Shown: one piece after another, positions 31,233-40,409 of the stretch
How the letters are laid out: each line of letters opens with the position of its first letter
Position numbering within the stretch: the first letter of the stretch is position 1
Position numbers and translations under genes: made by a program
Assembly: GCF_024435355.1 (NCBI RefSeq)
Contig: NZ_JAMJWG010000007.1
Span: 186,001 to 250,000 of the forward strand
Reading direction: 5' to 3'
From: Streptomyces odontomachi
Lineage (GTDB): Bacteria; Actinomycetota; Actinomycetes; Streptomycetales; Streptomycetaceae
Length of the DNA: 64,000 nt
Notes under the pieces: generated by a model
Told to the model about the DNA's origin: nothing
The model's database searches: none
Seen by the model: only the letters and a program-made list of their open reading frames with translations

Positions 31233-31820
31233 TCAGGCGAACCGCGATGTGTCGAGGCTGAAGTTCAAGGGCGCGGGGAGGCGGAGCGGCTCGCCGAAGT
31301 CGGCTTTGGCCTGGGGCGGACCGTACGCCTCGGCGCCGTCGACGAGGCTGTAGAGACGGCAGATCCGCTCCTGGCGATCAATGATCAAGTAGTGCGGGAT
31401 GCGCGCGGCGGCGTAGGCGCGCATCTTCTCCCTGTAGTCCTTGTCGCGTGTGCTGGCTGAGGTGACTTCCACGACGAGGTGGATGGGTTCGCCGTCGGCG
31501 GGGTTGTACTCGGCGTCGGTGTCGCAGAAGGCATCGTCGTCGGTGACGAGGATGTCCGGCTTCACGCCGGTGCCGTTCCCGGTGCGCAGGCCGCTACCTC
31601 CGGACCAGTACGTGAGCTCGTCGTCGGTGTCATGGCGGGCAAGCTGCTTGGTGAAGCCGGTGACGATGCGCTCGTGCTCGGGCACGGGAGGCGGGGTCAA
31701 CGAGATCTGTCCCTCGATGAGCTCGGCACGCCAGGAGTCCAGCGCGGGATCGTGGTCGAGGTGCGCGAGCGCGGCCCACGGGTCGACCTGGACGAAGGGC
31801 TCGACGGGTAGTGCGCTCAC
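31233..31820 (-). CDS. Uma2 family (DUF820) putative restriction-fold nuclease
   Basis: A 195-residue soluble protein. The PD-(D/E)XK-like core of the Uma2 family is visible: E35 in RAELIEGQI, KPDILV (Asp), IHLVVEVTSAST (Glu) and DYREKMRAYAAARIPHYLIID. Uma2 proteins are numerous in Streptomyces and cyanobacteria and have no settled role. It sits alone between glnA2 and glnE, convergent with glnA2, which breaks the otherwise conserved nitrogen-gene neighbourhood and suggests insertion. Confidence 0.85.
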   Translation of the reverse strand: MSALPVEPFVQVDPWAALAHLDHDPALDSWRAELIEGQISLTPPPVPEHERIVTGFTKQLARHDTDDELTYWSGGSGLRTGNGTGVKPDILVTDDDAFCDTDAEYNPADGEPIHLVVEVTSASTRDKDYREKMRAYAAARIPHYLIIDRQERICRLYSLVDGAEAYGPPQAKADFGEPLRLPAPLNFSLDTSRFA

Positions 31821-32098
31821 TGCTCCTCCTCGCCGGCTGCGGTGTACTCAGGAAACGATAGTCCTGGCCGCTGCGGCAAGGTGCAGAACCTGGGCGCGGC
31901 ACTGGCCCCTGTCCGCGGCGCGCCCCGCGCCCGTAGGAGCCCTCGGCGCACGCCGGGTGCGCTGGAGGGCGCTCGTCGGCGGTGTCCGGAAAACGTAGTG
32001 CGTGCCGGGTAAAGCCGGCACCCGTTCCGGGTGGACCACCGGGGTTACGTCGTATTCTCGGGGACCATCGAGCTTGATCGGACGGGAGGCCGGCGACC

Positions 32099-35092
32099 AT
32101 GACGGTGCCGCAAGGGCGCAGGAGCAGTACCTTCACGCGGCTGTTGCGCCACGGCTTCACCGACCCATCCGCCGCCGAGCAGCTGCTGGAGGGCGAGCCG
32201 CTCGCGCCGGTCCGTTCCGACCCGGTGCTGCTGGACGCGCTCGGCCAGGCCGCCGACCCCGATCTGGCGCTGCACGGCCTCAGCCGGCTCGTGGCGGCGC
32301 AGCCCGACGACACCGCGCACCGCGAGCTGCTGGACACGCTGATCGCGGCCAAGCCGCTGCGTGACCGGTTGCTCGGCGTGCTCGGCGCGTCCGAGGCACT
32401 GGCCGACCACCTCGCCCGGCACCCGGGCGACTGGCAGACCCTGGTCAGGTACGAGCAGCGGGACCTGCACCCGGGCGTGACCGAGTTCGAGCGTGAGCTC
32501 GCCGGTGCCGACGACCTGGACACGCTGCGCATCGCCTACCGGCGCAGCCTGCTGTCCATCGCCGCACGCGACGTCTGCGGCACCATCGACGTCGCCGACA
32601 CCGCGGCGGAGCTCGCCGACCTCGCCACGGCCACCCTGCGCGCCGCGTTCGCGCAGGCCTGCGCGGCGACGCCGGACGACGCCGCGCTCTGCCGGCTCGC
32701 CGTGGTCGCCCTGGGCAAGTGCGGCGGCCACGAGCTGAACTACGTCTCCGACGTCGACGTGATCTTCGTGGCGGAGCCCGCCGACGGCGCCGACGAGAGC
32801 AAGGCGCTGCGGGCCGCCACCCGGCTCGCCTCCCACCTGATGCGGATCTGCTCCGAGACCACCGTCGAGGGCGCCATCTGGCCGGTGGACGCCAACCTCC
32901 GCCCCGAAGGCCGCAACGGCCCGCTCGTACGCACCCTCGCCAGCCACGTCACCTACTACCAGCGCTGGGCCAAGACCTGGGAGTTCCAGGCGCTGCTGAA
33001 GGCCCGCCCGGTCGCCGGCGACATGACGCTCGGCGAGGACTACCTGACCGCCGTCACCCCTCTGGTCTGGCAGGCCGCCGAGCGGGAGAACTTCGTCGCC
33101 GACGTGCAGAAGATGCGCCGCCGCGTCGTCGAGAACATCCCCGTCGGCGAGGTCGAGCGGGAGCTGAAGCTGGGGCCCGGCGGCCTTCGGGACGTCGAGT
33201 TCGCCGTGCAGCTGCTCCAGCTGGTACACGGACGCACCGACGCCAGCCTGCGCAGCGCCAGCACCCTGGAGGCGCTTCAGGCCCTGGCTGCGGGCGGCTA
33301 CATCGGCCGCGTGGACGCCGTCCAGCTCGATGACGCCTACCGCTTCCTGCGGTCCCTGGAGCACCGCATCCAGCTGTTCCGGCTGCGCCGCACCCACCTG
33401 GTCCCCGAAGACGAGGCCGACCTGCGGCGCATCGGCCGCTCGCTGGGCCTGCGCACCGAGCCGATCACCGAGCTGGGCCGGGCCTGGCGGCGCCACACCT
33501 CCGTCGTGCGCCGGCTGCACGAGAAGCTGTTCTACCGCCCGCTGCTGGACGCGTTCGCCCAGCTCGCGCCCGGTGAGGCGCGGCTGAGCGCGGGCGCCGC
33601 ACGCGAGCGCCTGATCGCGCTCGGATACGAGGACCCGGGCGCCGCACTGCGCCACCTGGAGGCGCTCGCGTCCGGCGTGACCCGCAAGGCGGCCATCCAG
33701 CGCACCCTGCTGCCGGTGCTGCTCGGCTGGTTCGCGGACTCCGCCGAGCCGGACGCCGGACTGCTGAACTTCCGCAAGGTCTCCGACGCGCTCGGCAGGA
33801 CGCCCTGGTACCTGCGGCTGCTGCGCGACGAGGGCGCCGCGGCCGAGAACCTGGCCCGGGTGCTCTCCGCCGGCCGGCTCGCCCCCGACCTGCTGCTGCG
33901 CGCGCCCGAAGCGGTCGCCCTGCTCGGCGACGGCAGCGGCCTCACGCCGCGCGCCCGTGCCCCCCTGGAGCAGGAGATCATGGCCGCGGTCGGGCGCGCC
34001 GACACCGGCGAGCAGGCCGTCACCGCGGCCCGTGGCGTACGGCGCCGTGAGCTGTTCCGCACCACCGCCGCCGACATCATCGGCTCCTACGGCACCGAGG
34101 AGAACCCGGCGGAGGGCGACCCGGGGGCGCTGGTCGACATGGTCGGGCAGGCGGTGACCGACCTGACCGCGGCAACGCTCGCCGGGACCCTGCGGGCCGT
34201 GGTACGCGAGCACTGGGGCGCGACGCTGCCCACCCGGTTCGCGGTGATCGGCATGGGCCGGTTCGGCGGCCATGAACTGGGCTACGGCTCCGATGCGGAC
34301 GTGATCTTCGTGCACGAGCCGCGCGACGGCGTCGACGAGCAGGAAGCCTCCCGAGCCGCGCACAAGGTCGTCTCCGAGATGCGCCGGCTGCTCCAGCTGC
34401 CCAGCTCCGACCCTCCGCTGCTGATCGACACCGATCTGCGCCCGGAGGGCAAGTCGGGGGCGCTGGTGCGCACCCTGAAGTCGTACGAGGCGTACTACCA
34501 GCGCTGGTCGCTGGTGTGGGAGTCGCAGGCGCTGCTCCGCGCCGAGTACGTCGCCGGAGACGAGGATCTGGCCCGCCGCTTCCTCGCCCTCGCCGACACG
34601 CTGCGCTACCCGGCGGCCGGCCTGGGTGACGACGCGGTGCGCGAGATCCGGCGGCTCAAGGCCCGGATGGAGTCCGAGCGGCTGCCCCGCGGCGCCGACC
34701 CGGCGCTGCACACCAAGCTCGGCCGCGGCGGCCTCAGCGACGTCGAATGGACCGTGCAACTGCTCCAGCTGGGACACGGGGGATCGGTGCCCGCGCTGCG
34801 CACCACCCGCACCCGTGAGGCACTGGCCGCCGCACGCGCCGCCGGGCTCCTGCCGGTGCGGGACGCCGCCATACTGGACGAGGCCTGGGTGCTCGCCACC
34901 CGCGTACGCAACGCGATCATGCTGGTACGCGGCCGCGCCGGCGACACCTTCCCCACCGAGACCCGCGAGCTGGGCGCGGTCTCCCGCTATCTCGGCTACG
35001 GCCCCGGGCATGCCGGCGACATGCTGGAGGACTACCGCCGCACGACCCGCCGTGCGCGGGCGGTGGTGGAGCAACTGTTCTACGGCGGCTGA
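32099..35092 (+). CDS. glnE: Bifunctional glutamine-synthetase adenylyltransferase/deadenylylase
   Basis: A 997-residue enzyme that adds and removes AMP on glutamine synthetase to control its activity. Two nucleotidyltransferase domains are present: the first with GGHELNYVSDVDVIF (~208-222), the second with GGHELGYGSDADVIF (~719-733), each followed by its DANLRPEGRNG / DTDLRPEGKSG motif and a helical domain (GPGGLRDVEF; GRGGLSDVEW). The duplicated GSD/VSDxD signatures are diagnostic. GGAGG lies about 10 nt before the ATG; TATTCT at 32053-32058 may be the -10. Confidence 0.96.
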   Translation: MTVPQGRRSSTFTRLLRHGFTDPSAAEQLLEGEPLAPVRSDPVLLDALGQAADPDLALHGLSRLVAAQPDDTAHRELLDTLIAAKPLRDRLLGVLGASEALADHLARHPGDWQTLVRYEQRDLHPGVTEFERELAGADDLDTLRIAYRRSLLSIAARDVCGTIDVADTAAELADLATATLRAAFAQACAATPDDAALCRLAVVALGKCGGHELNYVSDVDVIFVAEPADGADESKALRAATRLASHLMRICSETTVEGAIWPVDANLRPEGRNGPLVRTLASHVTYYQRWAKTWEFQALLKARPVAGDMTLGEDYLTAVTPLVWQAAERENFVADVQKMRRRVVENIPVGEVERELKLGPGGLRDVEFAVQLLQLVHGRTDASLRSASTLEALQALAAGGYIGRVDAVQLDDAYRFLRSLEHRIQLFRLRRTHLVPEDEADLRRIGRSLGLRTEPITELGRAWRRHTSVVRRLHEKLFYRPLLDAFAQLAPGEARLSAGAARERLIALGYEDPGAALRHLEALASGVTRKAAIQRTLLPVLLGWFADSAEPDAGLLNFRKVSDALGRTPWYLRLLRDEGAAAENLARVLSAGRLAPDLLLRAPEAVALLGDGSGLTPRARAPLEQEIMAAVGRADTGEQAVTAARGVRRRELFRTTAADIIGSYGTEENPAEGDPGALVDMVGQAVTDLTAATLAGTLRAVVREHWGATLPTRFAVIGMGRFGGHELGYGSDADVIFVHEPRDGVDEQEASRAAHKVVSEMRRLLQLPSSDPPLLIDTDLRPEGKSGALVRTLKSYEAYYQRWSLVWESQALLRAEYVAGDEDLARRFLALADTLRYPAAGLGDDAVREIRRLKARMESERLPRGADPALHTKLGRGGLSDVEWTVQLLQLGHGGSVPALRTTRTREALAAARAAGLLPVRDAAILDEAWVLATRVRNAIMLVRGRAGDTFPTETRELGAVSRYLGYGPGHAGDMLEDYRRTTRRARAVVEQLFYGG

Positions 35093-35121
35093 TCCCCGCG
35101 GCGGCTTCCCCCTGTCGCACC

Positions 35122-35157
35122 AGGGCAGGGCGCCGCACGAGGGCAGGGCGCCGTACG
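35122..35157. repeat. 18-bp tandem duplication after glnE
   Basis: AGGGCAGGGCGCCGCACG (35122-35139) is followed immediately by a copy with one change (35140-35157), just before the end of the convergent PAP2 gene. Confidence 0.6.
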
Positions 35158-35167
35158 CGGGTGTGGC

Positions 35168-36226
35168 TCAAGGCTCCGGGGGATGTCTCGGCGCGGTGTT
35201 CTCCGTCGTGACCGTCGGTGATGCGGTGCGGGACAGCGCCCACACCCGGACCCGCCGGGCCACCGGCCGCCGGCCCACGGACAGCGCGGACGCTCCACGT
35301 GGCGCCCGTCGCGCCAGTGGCGCCAGGGCGTGTGGCGCGCGGGGCGCCGGGATCAGCCGCGGCAGCGCATACGGCAGCGCGCCGTACCACCAGCGGGCGA
35401 CCCCGTAGCCGAAGACCAGGCAGATGGCGCCGCCGACCGCGTCCAGCCAGAAGTGGTTGGCGGTCGCCACGATCACCACCGTCGTGGCGGTCGGATAGAG
35501 CACCGCGAAGGTCCGGGCCCAAGGCGACTTCGCCAGGCAGAAGATGGTCAACCCGCACCACAACGACCAGCCGACATGCATCGACGGCATGGCGGCGTAC
35601 TGGTTCGAGACGTCCTTCAGGCTCTCCGACATCGAGCCCCAGGTGTGGTGCGCCACCACCGTGTCCACGAACGTACCGCTTATCAACCGGGGCGGCGCGA
35701 GCGGATACGCGTAGTAGCCGATCAAGGCCGAGGCCGTGGTCACCAGCAGCACGAGACGGGTCGCCGCGTAACGCCCCGGATGGTGGCGGTAGAGCCAGAT
35801 GAGTACACAGATGGTCACCGCGAAGTGCAGCGTGGCGTAGTAGTAGTTCATCCCCACGATCAGCCACGTCTCGGAGTTCACCGCGCGGTTGACCACCCCC
35901 TCGACGGCGATGCCGAGCCGGCGCTCCAGTTCCCAGAGCCAGTCGGCGTTGCGGATCGCCATGGCGCGCTGCTGCGGGACGATGCTGCGGATCAGCGAGT
36001 AGATCTCGTAACTCGCCACGATCAGCAGGATCTCGAACCACAGGTGCGGCCGGCGCGGCCGGCGCAGACGCAGCAACACCGACCGGACGGTGCGCTCCGG
36101 CCGTGCGCCGCACGCATCATGCGCACCGCGCAAGCCGGGTGCGGGCGCCACGGCCCGACCGTCCGGCATGGGTGAGGGGGAGTCGTTGTGCATGCCATCC
36201 ACTGCGGTTACGGTCCTGTCACCCAT
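35168..36226 (-). CDS. PAP2 superfamily phosphatase, membrane protein
   Basis: A 352-residue integral membrane protein with about six segments in the middle. The PAP2 phosphatase signature is present: a weak first motif, AAMPSMHVGWSLWCG (PSMH, second motif) and ATANHFWLDAVGGAI (third motif, with His and Asp). The YxxAPPRLI and SNQYAAMPSMH segments resemble the inositol-phosphorylceramide/phospholipid-type subgroup common in actinobacteria. The C-terminal ~60 residues are Arg/Ala-rich and cytoplasmic. The start is uncertain: ATG 36224-36226 (MGDRTVTAVDGM) was preferred over an ATG ten codons earlier and one eleven codons later; none has a strong SD. Confidence 0.85.
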   Translation of the reverse strand: MGDRTVTAVDGMHNDSPSPMPDGRAVAPAPGLRGAHDACGARPERTVRSVLLRLRRPRRPHLWFEILLIVASYEIYSLIRSIVPQQRAMAIRNADWLWELERRLGIAVEGVVNRAVNSETWLIVGMNYYYATLHFAVTICVLIWLYRHHPGRYAATRLVLLVTTASALIGYYAYPLAPPRLISGTFVDTVVAHHTWGSMSESLKDVSNQYAAMPSMHVGWSLWCGLTIFCLAKSPWARTFAVLYPTATTVVIVATANHFWLDAVGGAICLVFGYGVARWWYGALPYALPRLIPAPRAPHALAPLARRAPRGASALSVGRRPVARRVRVWALSRTASPTVTTENTAPRHPPEP

Positions 36227-36294
36227 AGAGGAGGATTCTGCCAGAAGCCTCATCATCTACCGATGATTCACCGAATACCCCAGAAATGCATCTT

Positions 36295-37422
36295 TCAGGA
36301 CTTTCGGTTTTTCCGGTCCGCCGATCCGCCCGCCCTGGCGGCACCCGTGGCCGCGGCACCCGCCTTGGCGGCCCCCGCCGCGACCGAGGCCGTCGAACCA
36401 CGCACCACCAGCTCCGGCATGAACACGAACTCGCTGTGCGGCGCAGGCGTCCCGCCGATCTCCTCCAGCAGCGTGCGCACCGCCGCCTGCCCCATCGCCG
36501 GCACCGGCTTACGCACCGTGGTCAGCGGCGGATCGGTGAACGCGATCAACGGAGAGTCGTCGAAACCGACCACCGAGATATCGCCGGGCACCTCGAACCC
36601 GCGCTGCCGCGCCGCCCGGATCGCGCCCAGCGCCATCATGTCGCTGGCGCACACGATCGCCGTGCAGTCCCGATCCATCAGCGCCGACGCCGCCGCCTGC
36701 CCGCCCTCCAGGGTGTACAGGGAGTGCTCGACGAGACGATCGTGGATGTCCTCGGCCTCCAGGCCCAGCTGGTCCTGCATGGCCCGCACGAAACCCTCTA
36801 TCTTCCGCTGCACCGGCACGAACCGCCGCGGCCCCAGCGCAAGACCGATCCGGGTGTGCCCGAGCGACACCAGATGGGTGACGGCCAACTGGGTGGCCGC
36901 CCGGTCGTCCGGCGAGATGAAAGGCGCCTTCACGCTCGACGAGAAGCCGTCGACCAGTACGAACGGCACACCCTGGGCGCGTAGCTGGTCGTAGCGCTGG
37001 GTGTCCGCCGTGGTGTCCGCGTGCAGTCCCGAGACGAAGATGATCCCGGCGACGCCGCGATCCACCAGCATCTCGGTCAGCTCGTCCTCGGTGGAACCGC
37101 CCGGCGTCTGGGTGGCGAGCACCGGCGTGTAACCCTGCCGCGTCAAACCCTGCGCTATGACCTGCGCGATCGCCGGGAAGATGGGGTTCTCCAGCTCCGG
37201 CGTGATCAGACCGACCAGGCCCGCACTGCGGTGCCGCAGCCGCACCGGACGCTCGTAGCCGAGCACGTCGAGAGCGGCCAACACGGACTGCCGGGTGGTC
37301 GCCGCCACGCCCGGCTTGCCGTTCAGCACCCGGCTGACGGTTGCCTCGCTGACGCCCGCCTGAGCGGCGATGTCGGCGAGCCGTGCGGTCGTTGGGGCGG
37401 ACTGTACCGGCCGGGTACCCAT
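36295..37422 (-). CDS. malR: LacI-family maltose regulon repressor MalR
   Basis: A 375-residue regulator. The N-terminal LacI helix-turn-helix is ARLADIAAQAGVSEATVSRVLNGKPGV, with hinge helix (TTRQSVLAALDVLGYERP). The periplasmic-binding-like effector domain includes LVGLITPELENPIF and DISVVGFDDSPLIAFTDPPLTTV. A ~30-residue Ala/Gly-rich tail ends the protein. It is divergent from malE; the known Streptomyces MalR represses malEFG and responds to maltose/maltodextrin. No SD is seen before the ATG, whose last bases lie inside an 85-bp inverted repeat. Confidence 0.92.
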   Translation of the reverse strand: MGTRPVQSAPTTARLADIAAQAGVSEATVSRVLNGKPGVAATTRQSVLAALDVLGYERPVRLRHRSAGLVGLITPELENPIFPAIAQVIAQGLTRQGYTPVLATQTPGGSTEDELTEMLVDRGVAGIIFVSGLHADTTADTQRYDQLRAQGVPFVLVDGFSSSVKAPFISPDDRAATQLAVTHLVSLGHTRIGLALGPRRFVPVQRKIEGFVRAMQDQLGLEAEDIHDRLVEHSLYTLEGGQAAASALMDRDCTAIVCASDMMALGAIRAARQRGFEVPGDISVVGFDDSPLIAFTDPPLTTVRKPVPAMGQAAVRTLLEEIGGTPAPHSEFVFMPELVVRGSTASVAAGAAKAGAAATGAARAGGSADRKNRKS

Positions 37423-37505
37423 TTTGCGCCTAATCCGGCGCCGCTTTCGCGGGCCTGGTCGATGAGCGTTGCGGTTGCTCAATTGATGGTTGCGGTGCGT
37501 GGTCG
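37421..37505. repeat. 85-bp inverted repeat, malR-side arm
   Basis: It pairs with 37866-37950 in inverted orientation (about 76 of 85 positions identical by eye, with most mismatches in one ~10-bp patch). This arm begins within the malR start codon and contains ATTTTGCGCC, CCGCTTTCGCGGGCCTGG and GGTTGCTCAATTGATGGTTG. Confidence 0.85.
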
Positions 37506-37586
37506 TTCTTCTTGGTGCCGTGTTGCTCCGTGCTTGCATGCCGTGCGCGCCGCCGTACGTAGGTGCGGTACGTGCCGGAACCGGCG

Positions 37587-37596
37587 TCTTGCAAGA
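37587..37596. promoter_or_regulatory. Putative MalR operator 1 (TCTTGCAAGA)
   Basis: A perfect 10-bp palindrome between malR and malE, of the CTTGC/GCAAG type seen at maltose and amylase promoters of Streptomyces. A GCAAGAGCTTGC dyad at 37635-37646 and a GCTTGCAGAGTTTTGCACAA stretch lie about 50 bp further on. Confidence 0.55.
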
Positions 37597-37773
37597 ACCG
37601 GAGAGCTCGATGATTCCTGGTGGGCCTCGTCGTGGCAAGAGCTTGCAGAGTTTTGCACAAGGGGTCAGCGGGGTGATCGTGGGGGCGCGCGGGGCATTGT
37701 GCGAGCGTGTGGGCGCAGTTGGGGCGTCGGGTGGGGTCACGGGGTGGTAACCATCAGGCGTCCTTTCATTTTT

Positions 37774-37800
37774 TTGCTGCAAGGTCTTTCGCAACGCTTG
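37774..37800. promoter_or_regulatory. Putative MalR operator 2 (TTGCTGCAA and following half-sites)
   Basis: TTGCTGCAA (37774-37782) is followed by CTTTCGCAACGCTTG. The arrangement resembles the amylase-promoter sites at 45900 and 46043. It lies about 170 bp before malE, next to a possible -10 (TACGTT, 37810-37815). Confidence 0.55.
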
Positions 37801-37865
37801 CCGCGCTGTTACGTTCACGTCGCCCGGTGGCGCCAGCCCGGCCGAACCCCGGGACTCAAAGGATG

Positions 37866-37950
37866 CGACCACACACCGCAACCATCAATTGAGCAACCAC
37901 GACGGCGCTCAACCAGGCCCGCGAAAGCGGCGCCGGCTTAGGCGCAAAAT
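37866..37950. repeat. 85-bp inverted repeat, malE-side arm
   Basis: Inverted partner of 37421-37505. It ends exactly where the malE ribosome site AAGGAG (37951-37956) begins, so the two divergent genes carry near-identical 5' leader sequences. Confidence 0.85.
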
Positions 37951-37961
37951 AAGGAGTGATC

Positions 37962-39227
37962 ATGCGGCGTGGCATAGCGGCCACCGCGCTGGTGGCGTCC
38001 CTCGCGCTCGCGGCGACGGCCTGCGGTGGCGACAGTGACAGCGACAGTTCGGGACCGACCACCATCACGTGGTGGGACACCTCCAATGCCACCAACGAGG
38101 CGCCCACGTACAAGGCCCTGGTCAAGAAGTTCGAGAAGGCCAACCCGGACATCAAGGTCAAGTACGTCAACGTCCCGTTCGACCAGGCGCAGAACAAGTT
38201 CGACACCGCCGCAGCCAGCAAGGGCGCCCCGGACGTGCTGCGCGCCGAGGTCGGCTGGACCCCGGCCTTCGCCAAGCAGAGCTACCTGCTGCCGCTGGAC
38301 GGCACCGAAGCCCTCGCCGAGCAGGGCAAGTTCCGATCGAACCTGATCAAGCAGGCCCAGTTCCAGGGCAAGACGTACGGGGTCCCGCTGGTCACCGACA
38401 CGCTCGCGCTGGTCTACAACAAGAGCCTGTTCCAGAAGGCCGGCATCGACACGCCGCCCACCACCTGGGCCGAGCTCAAGAGCGATGCCGCCAAGGTCAA
38501 GGACAAGACCGGTGCCGACGGCTACTGGGGCTCGACGCAGGGCTACTACGCCGAGCCGTTCCTGTACGGCGAGGGCACCGACACCGTCGACGCGGGCAAG
38601 AAGGAGATCACCGTCAAGGGCGCGACGGCGGTCAGCGGCTTCAAGCAGTGGCAGGGGCTGTTCGACGGCAAGGGCCTGCACAAGGCCGACACCACCGCCG
38701 ACGCCTACGCCCACCAGCAGGACGCCTTCTCGTCCGGCAAGGTCGCCGCGATCATCCAGGGCCCGTGGGAGATCACCAACTTCTACAAGGGCAGGGCATT
38801 CAAGGCCAGGGAGAACCTCGGGATCGCCCCCGTCCCCGCCGGCTCCACGGGCAAGGCCGGCGCCCCGACCGGCGGCCACAACCTCTCGGTGTACGCCGGA
38901 TCCGACGAGGCCCACCAGAAGGCCGCGCTGGAGTTCGTGAAGTTCATGACCTCGCAGGCCTCGCAGGAGGAGATCGCCCTGCACAACTCCACCCTGCCGA
39001 CCCGCGAGGACGCCTACACCACCAAGGTCACGGCCGACCCGGGCATCGCCGGCTTCCAGAAGGTGCTCCCCGACGCCCGGCCGCGCCCCGAACTCCCCGA
39101 GTACAGCTCCCTGTGGGCGCCGCTCGACCAGGAGCTGGTGAAGGTCGCCGGCGGCAAGGAGTCCCTGGACAAGGGGCTCGACAACGCCAAGGTCGCCATG
39201 GTCAAGCTGTTGCCCGACTTCAAGTGA
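37962..39227 (+). CDS. malE: Maltose/maltodextrin-binding lipoprotein MalE
   Basis: A 421-residue extracellular solute-binding protein. The signal peptide ends in a lipobox with C21 (LALAATAC), so it is lipid-anchored. TTITWWDTSNATNEAP opens the mature domain, and GKVAAIIQGPWEITNFYK is typical of maltose-type family 1 binding proteins. It captures maltodextrin for MalFG; the ATPase is expected to be the shared MsiK encoded elsewhere, since no ATPase gene is present here. AAGGAG lies 5 nt before the ATG at 37962. First gene of malEFG-aglA. Confidence 0.94.
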   Translation: MRRGIAATALVASLALAATACGGDSDSDSSGPTTITWWDTSNATNEAPTYKALVKKFEKANPDIKVKYVNVPFDQAQNKFDTAAASKGAPDVLRAEVGWTPAFAKQSYLLPLDGTEALAEQGKFRSNLIKQAQFQGKTYGVPLVTDTLALVYNKSLFQKAGIDTPPTTWAELKSDAAKVKDKTGADGYWGSTQGYYAEPFLYGEGTDTVDAGKKEITVKGATAVSGFKQWQGLFDGKGLHKADTTADAYAHQQDAFSSGKVAAIIQGPWEITNFYKGRAFKARENLGIAPVPAGSTGKAGAPTGGHNLSVYAGSDEAHQKAALEFVKFMTSQASQEEIALHNSTLPTREDAYTTKVTADPGIAGFQKVLPDARPRPELPEYSSLWAPLDQELVKVAGGKESLDKGLDNAKVAMVKLLPDFK

Positions 39228-39257
39228 CCGGATGACTCCCGTCACCACCTGACCCGA

Positions 39258-39308
39258 CCGGCCGCCAGGGCCGTCCGCCGCACGGGGGCGGACGGACCCG
39301 GCGGCCGG
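39258..39308 (+). terminator. Large stem-loop between malE and malF
   Basis: 22-nt arms (39258-39279 with 39287-39308) with two mismatches and a 7-nt loop. It sits directly after malE. It probably stabilises the malE 3' end and reduces readthrough, so the binding protein is made in excess over the membrane proteins. Confidence 0.65.
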
Positions 39309-39381
39309 CGGCACCCCCACGGCCCACCGGGCCGGGAACCAGCCGACTCTCGGAAGCCGACTCCCAGAAGGTGCACAGCAC

Positions 39382-40392
39382 ATGACCCTCGCCGTCGACA
39401 GCACGGCCACCGGCTCAGGCCGGCGCCCGGGCCGCGGACCGCGCCCCGGGCCGCTGGCCCGACTGAAGCGCTCGTACCGCACGCACTGGTACGCCTACGC
39501 GATGATCGCGCCGGTCGTCGCCGTGCTCGGCGTGCTGGTGGGATATCCACTGGTGCGCGGCCTGTATCTGACCCTCACCGATGCCACCAGCCTGAACTCG
39601 GCCCGCACCATCGGCGTCAACCACATCGACGCCACCTACAAGTTCATCGGCCTGCACAACTACGCCGACATCCTGTGGGGGCCGACCGCCTGGGACCGCT
39701 TCTGGTCGCACTTCCTGTGGACCGTCGTCTGGACGGTGGCCTGCGTCGCCCTGCACTACAGCATCGGCCTCGGCCTTGCGCTGCTGCTCAACCAGAAGCT
39801 GCGCGGCCGCACCGCCTACCGCCTGCTGCTGATCCTGCCGTGGGCCGTGCCCACCTTCGTCACCGTCTTCTCCTGGCGGATCATGCTCGCCGACTCCGGG
39901 CTGATCAACACCGTGCTGGGCAGCCTCCACCTCCCGCAACCGCAGTGGCTGGAGGACACCTTCTTCCAGCAGCTCGCCGCCATCCTCGTCAACACCTGGT
40001 GCGGTGTGCCCTTCATGATGGTCTCGCTGCTCGGCGGGCTCCAGTCCATCGACCCGACGCTGTACGAGGCCGCCGAGATGGACGGGGCCACCGCCTGGCA
40101 GCGCTTCCGGCATGTGACGCTGCCCGGCCTCAGCACGGTCAGCTCCACCGTCGTGCTGCTCGGCGTCATCTGGACGTTCAACCAGTTCGCGATCATCTTC
40201 CTGCTGTTCGGCAACAACAGCGCCCCGGACGCCCAGATCCTCGTCACCTGGGCCTACCGCCTCGGTTTCGGCCAGCAGCCGCGTGACTACGCCCAGTCCG
40301 CCGCGTACGGCGTGCTGCTGCTGTCGATCCTGATCGTCTTCACATCCGTCTACCGTCGCTGGCTGGCCCGCAACGAGCAGCTCGCGGCCTGA
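39382..40392 (+). CDS. malF: Maltose ABC transporter permease MalF
   Basis: A 336-residue permease with six or more membrane helices after a basic N-terminus. The EAA loop that contacts the ATPase is YEAAEMDGATAWQRFRHVTLP. It forms the maltodextrin channel with MalG. AGAAGG lies about 10 nt before the ATG. The malE-malF gap of 154 bp carries a hairpin and a short direct repeat (AGCCGACTC twice). Confidence 0.93.
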   Translation: MTLAVDSTATGSGRRPGRGPRPGPLARLKRSYRTHWYAYAMIAPVVAVLGVLVGYPLVRGLYLTLTDATSLNSARTIGVNHIDATYKFIGLHNYADILWGPTAWDRFWSHFLWTVVWTVACVALHYSIGLGLALLLNQKLRGRTAYRLLLILPWAVPTFVTVFSWRIMLADSGLINTVLGSLHLPQPQWLEDTFFQQLAAILVNTWCGVPFMMVSLLGGLQSIDPTLYEAAEMDGATAWQRFRHVTLPGLSTVSSTVVLLGVIWTFNQFAIIFLLFGNNSAPDAQILVTWAYRLGFGQQPRDYAQSAAYGVLLLSILIVFTSVYRRWLARNEQLAA

Positions 40393-40409
40393 CGCAGGAG
40401 CCCGGTGAA

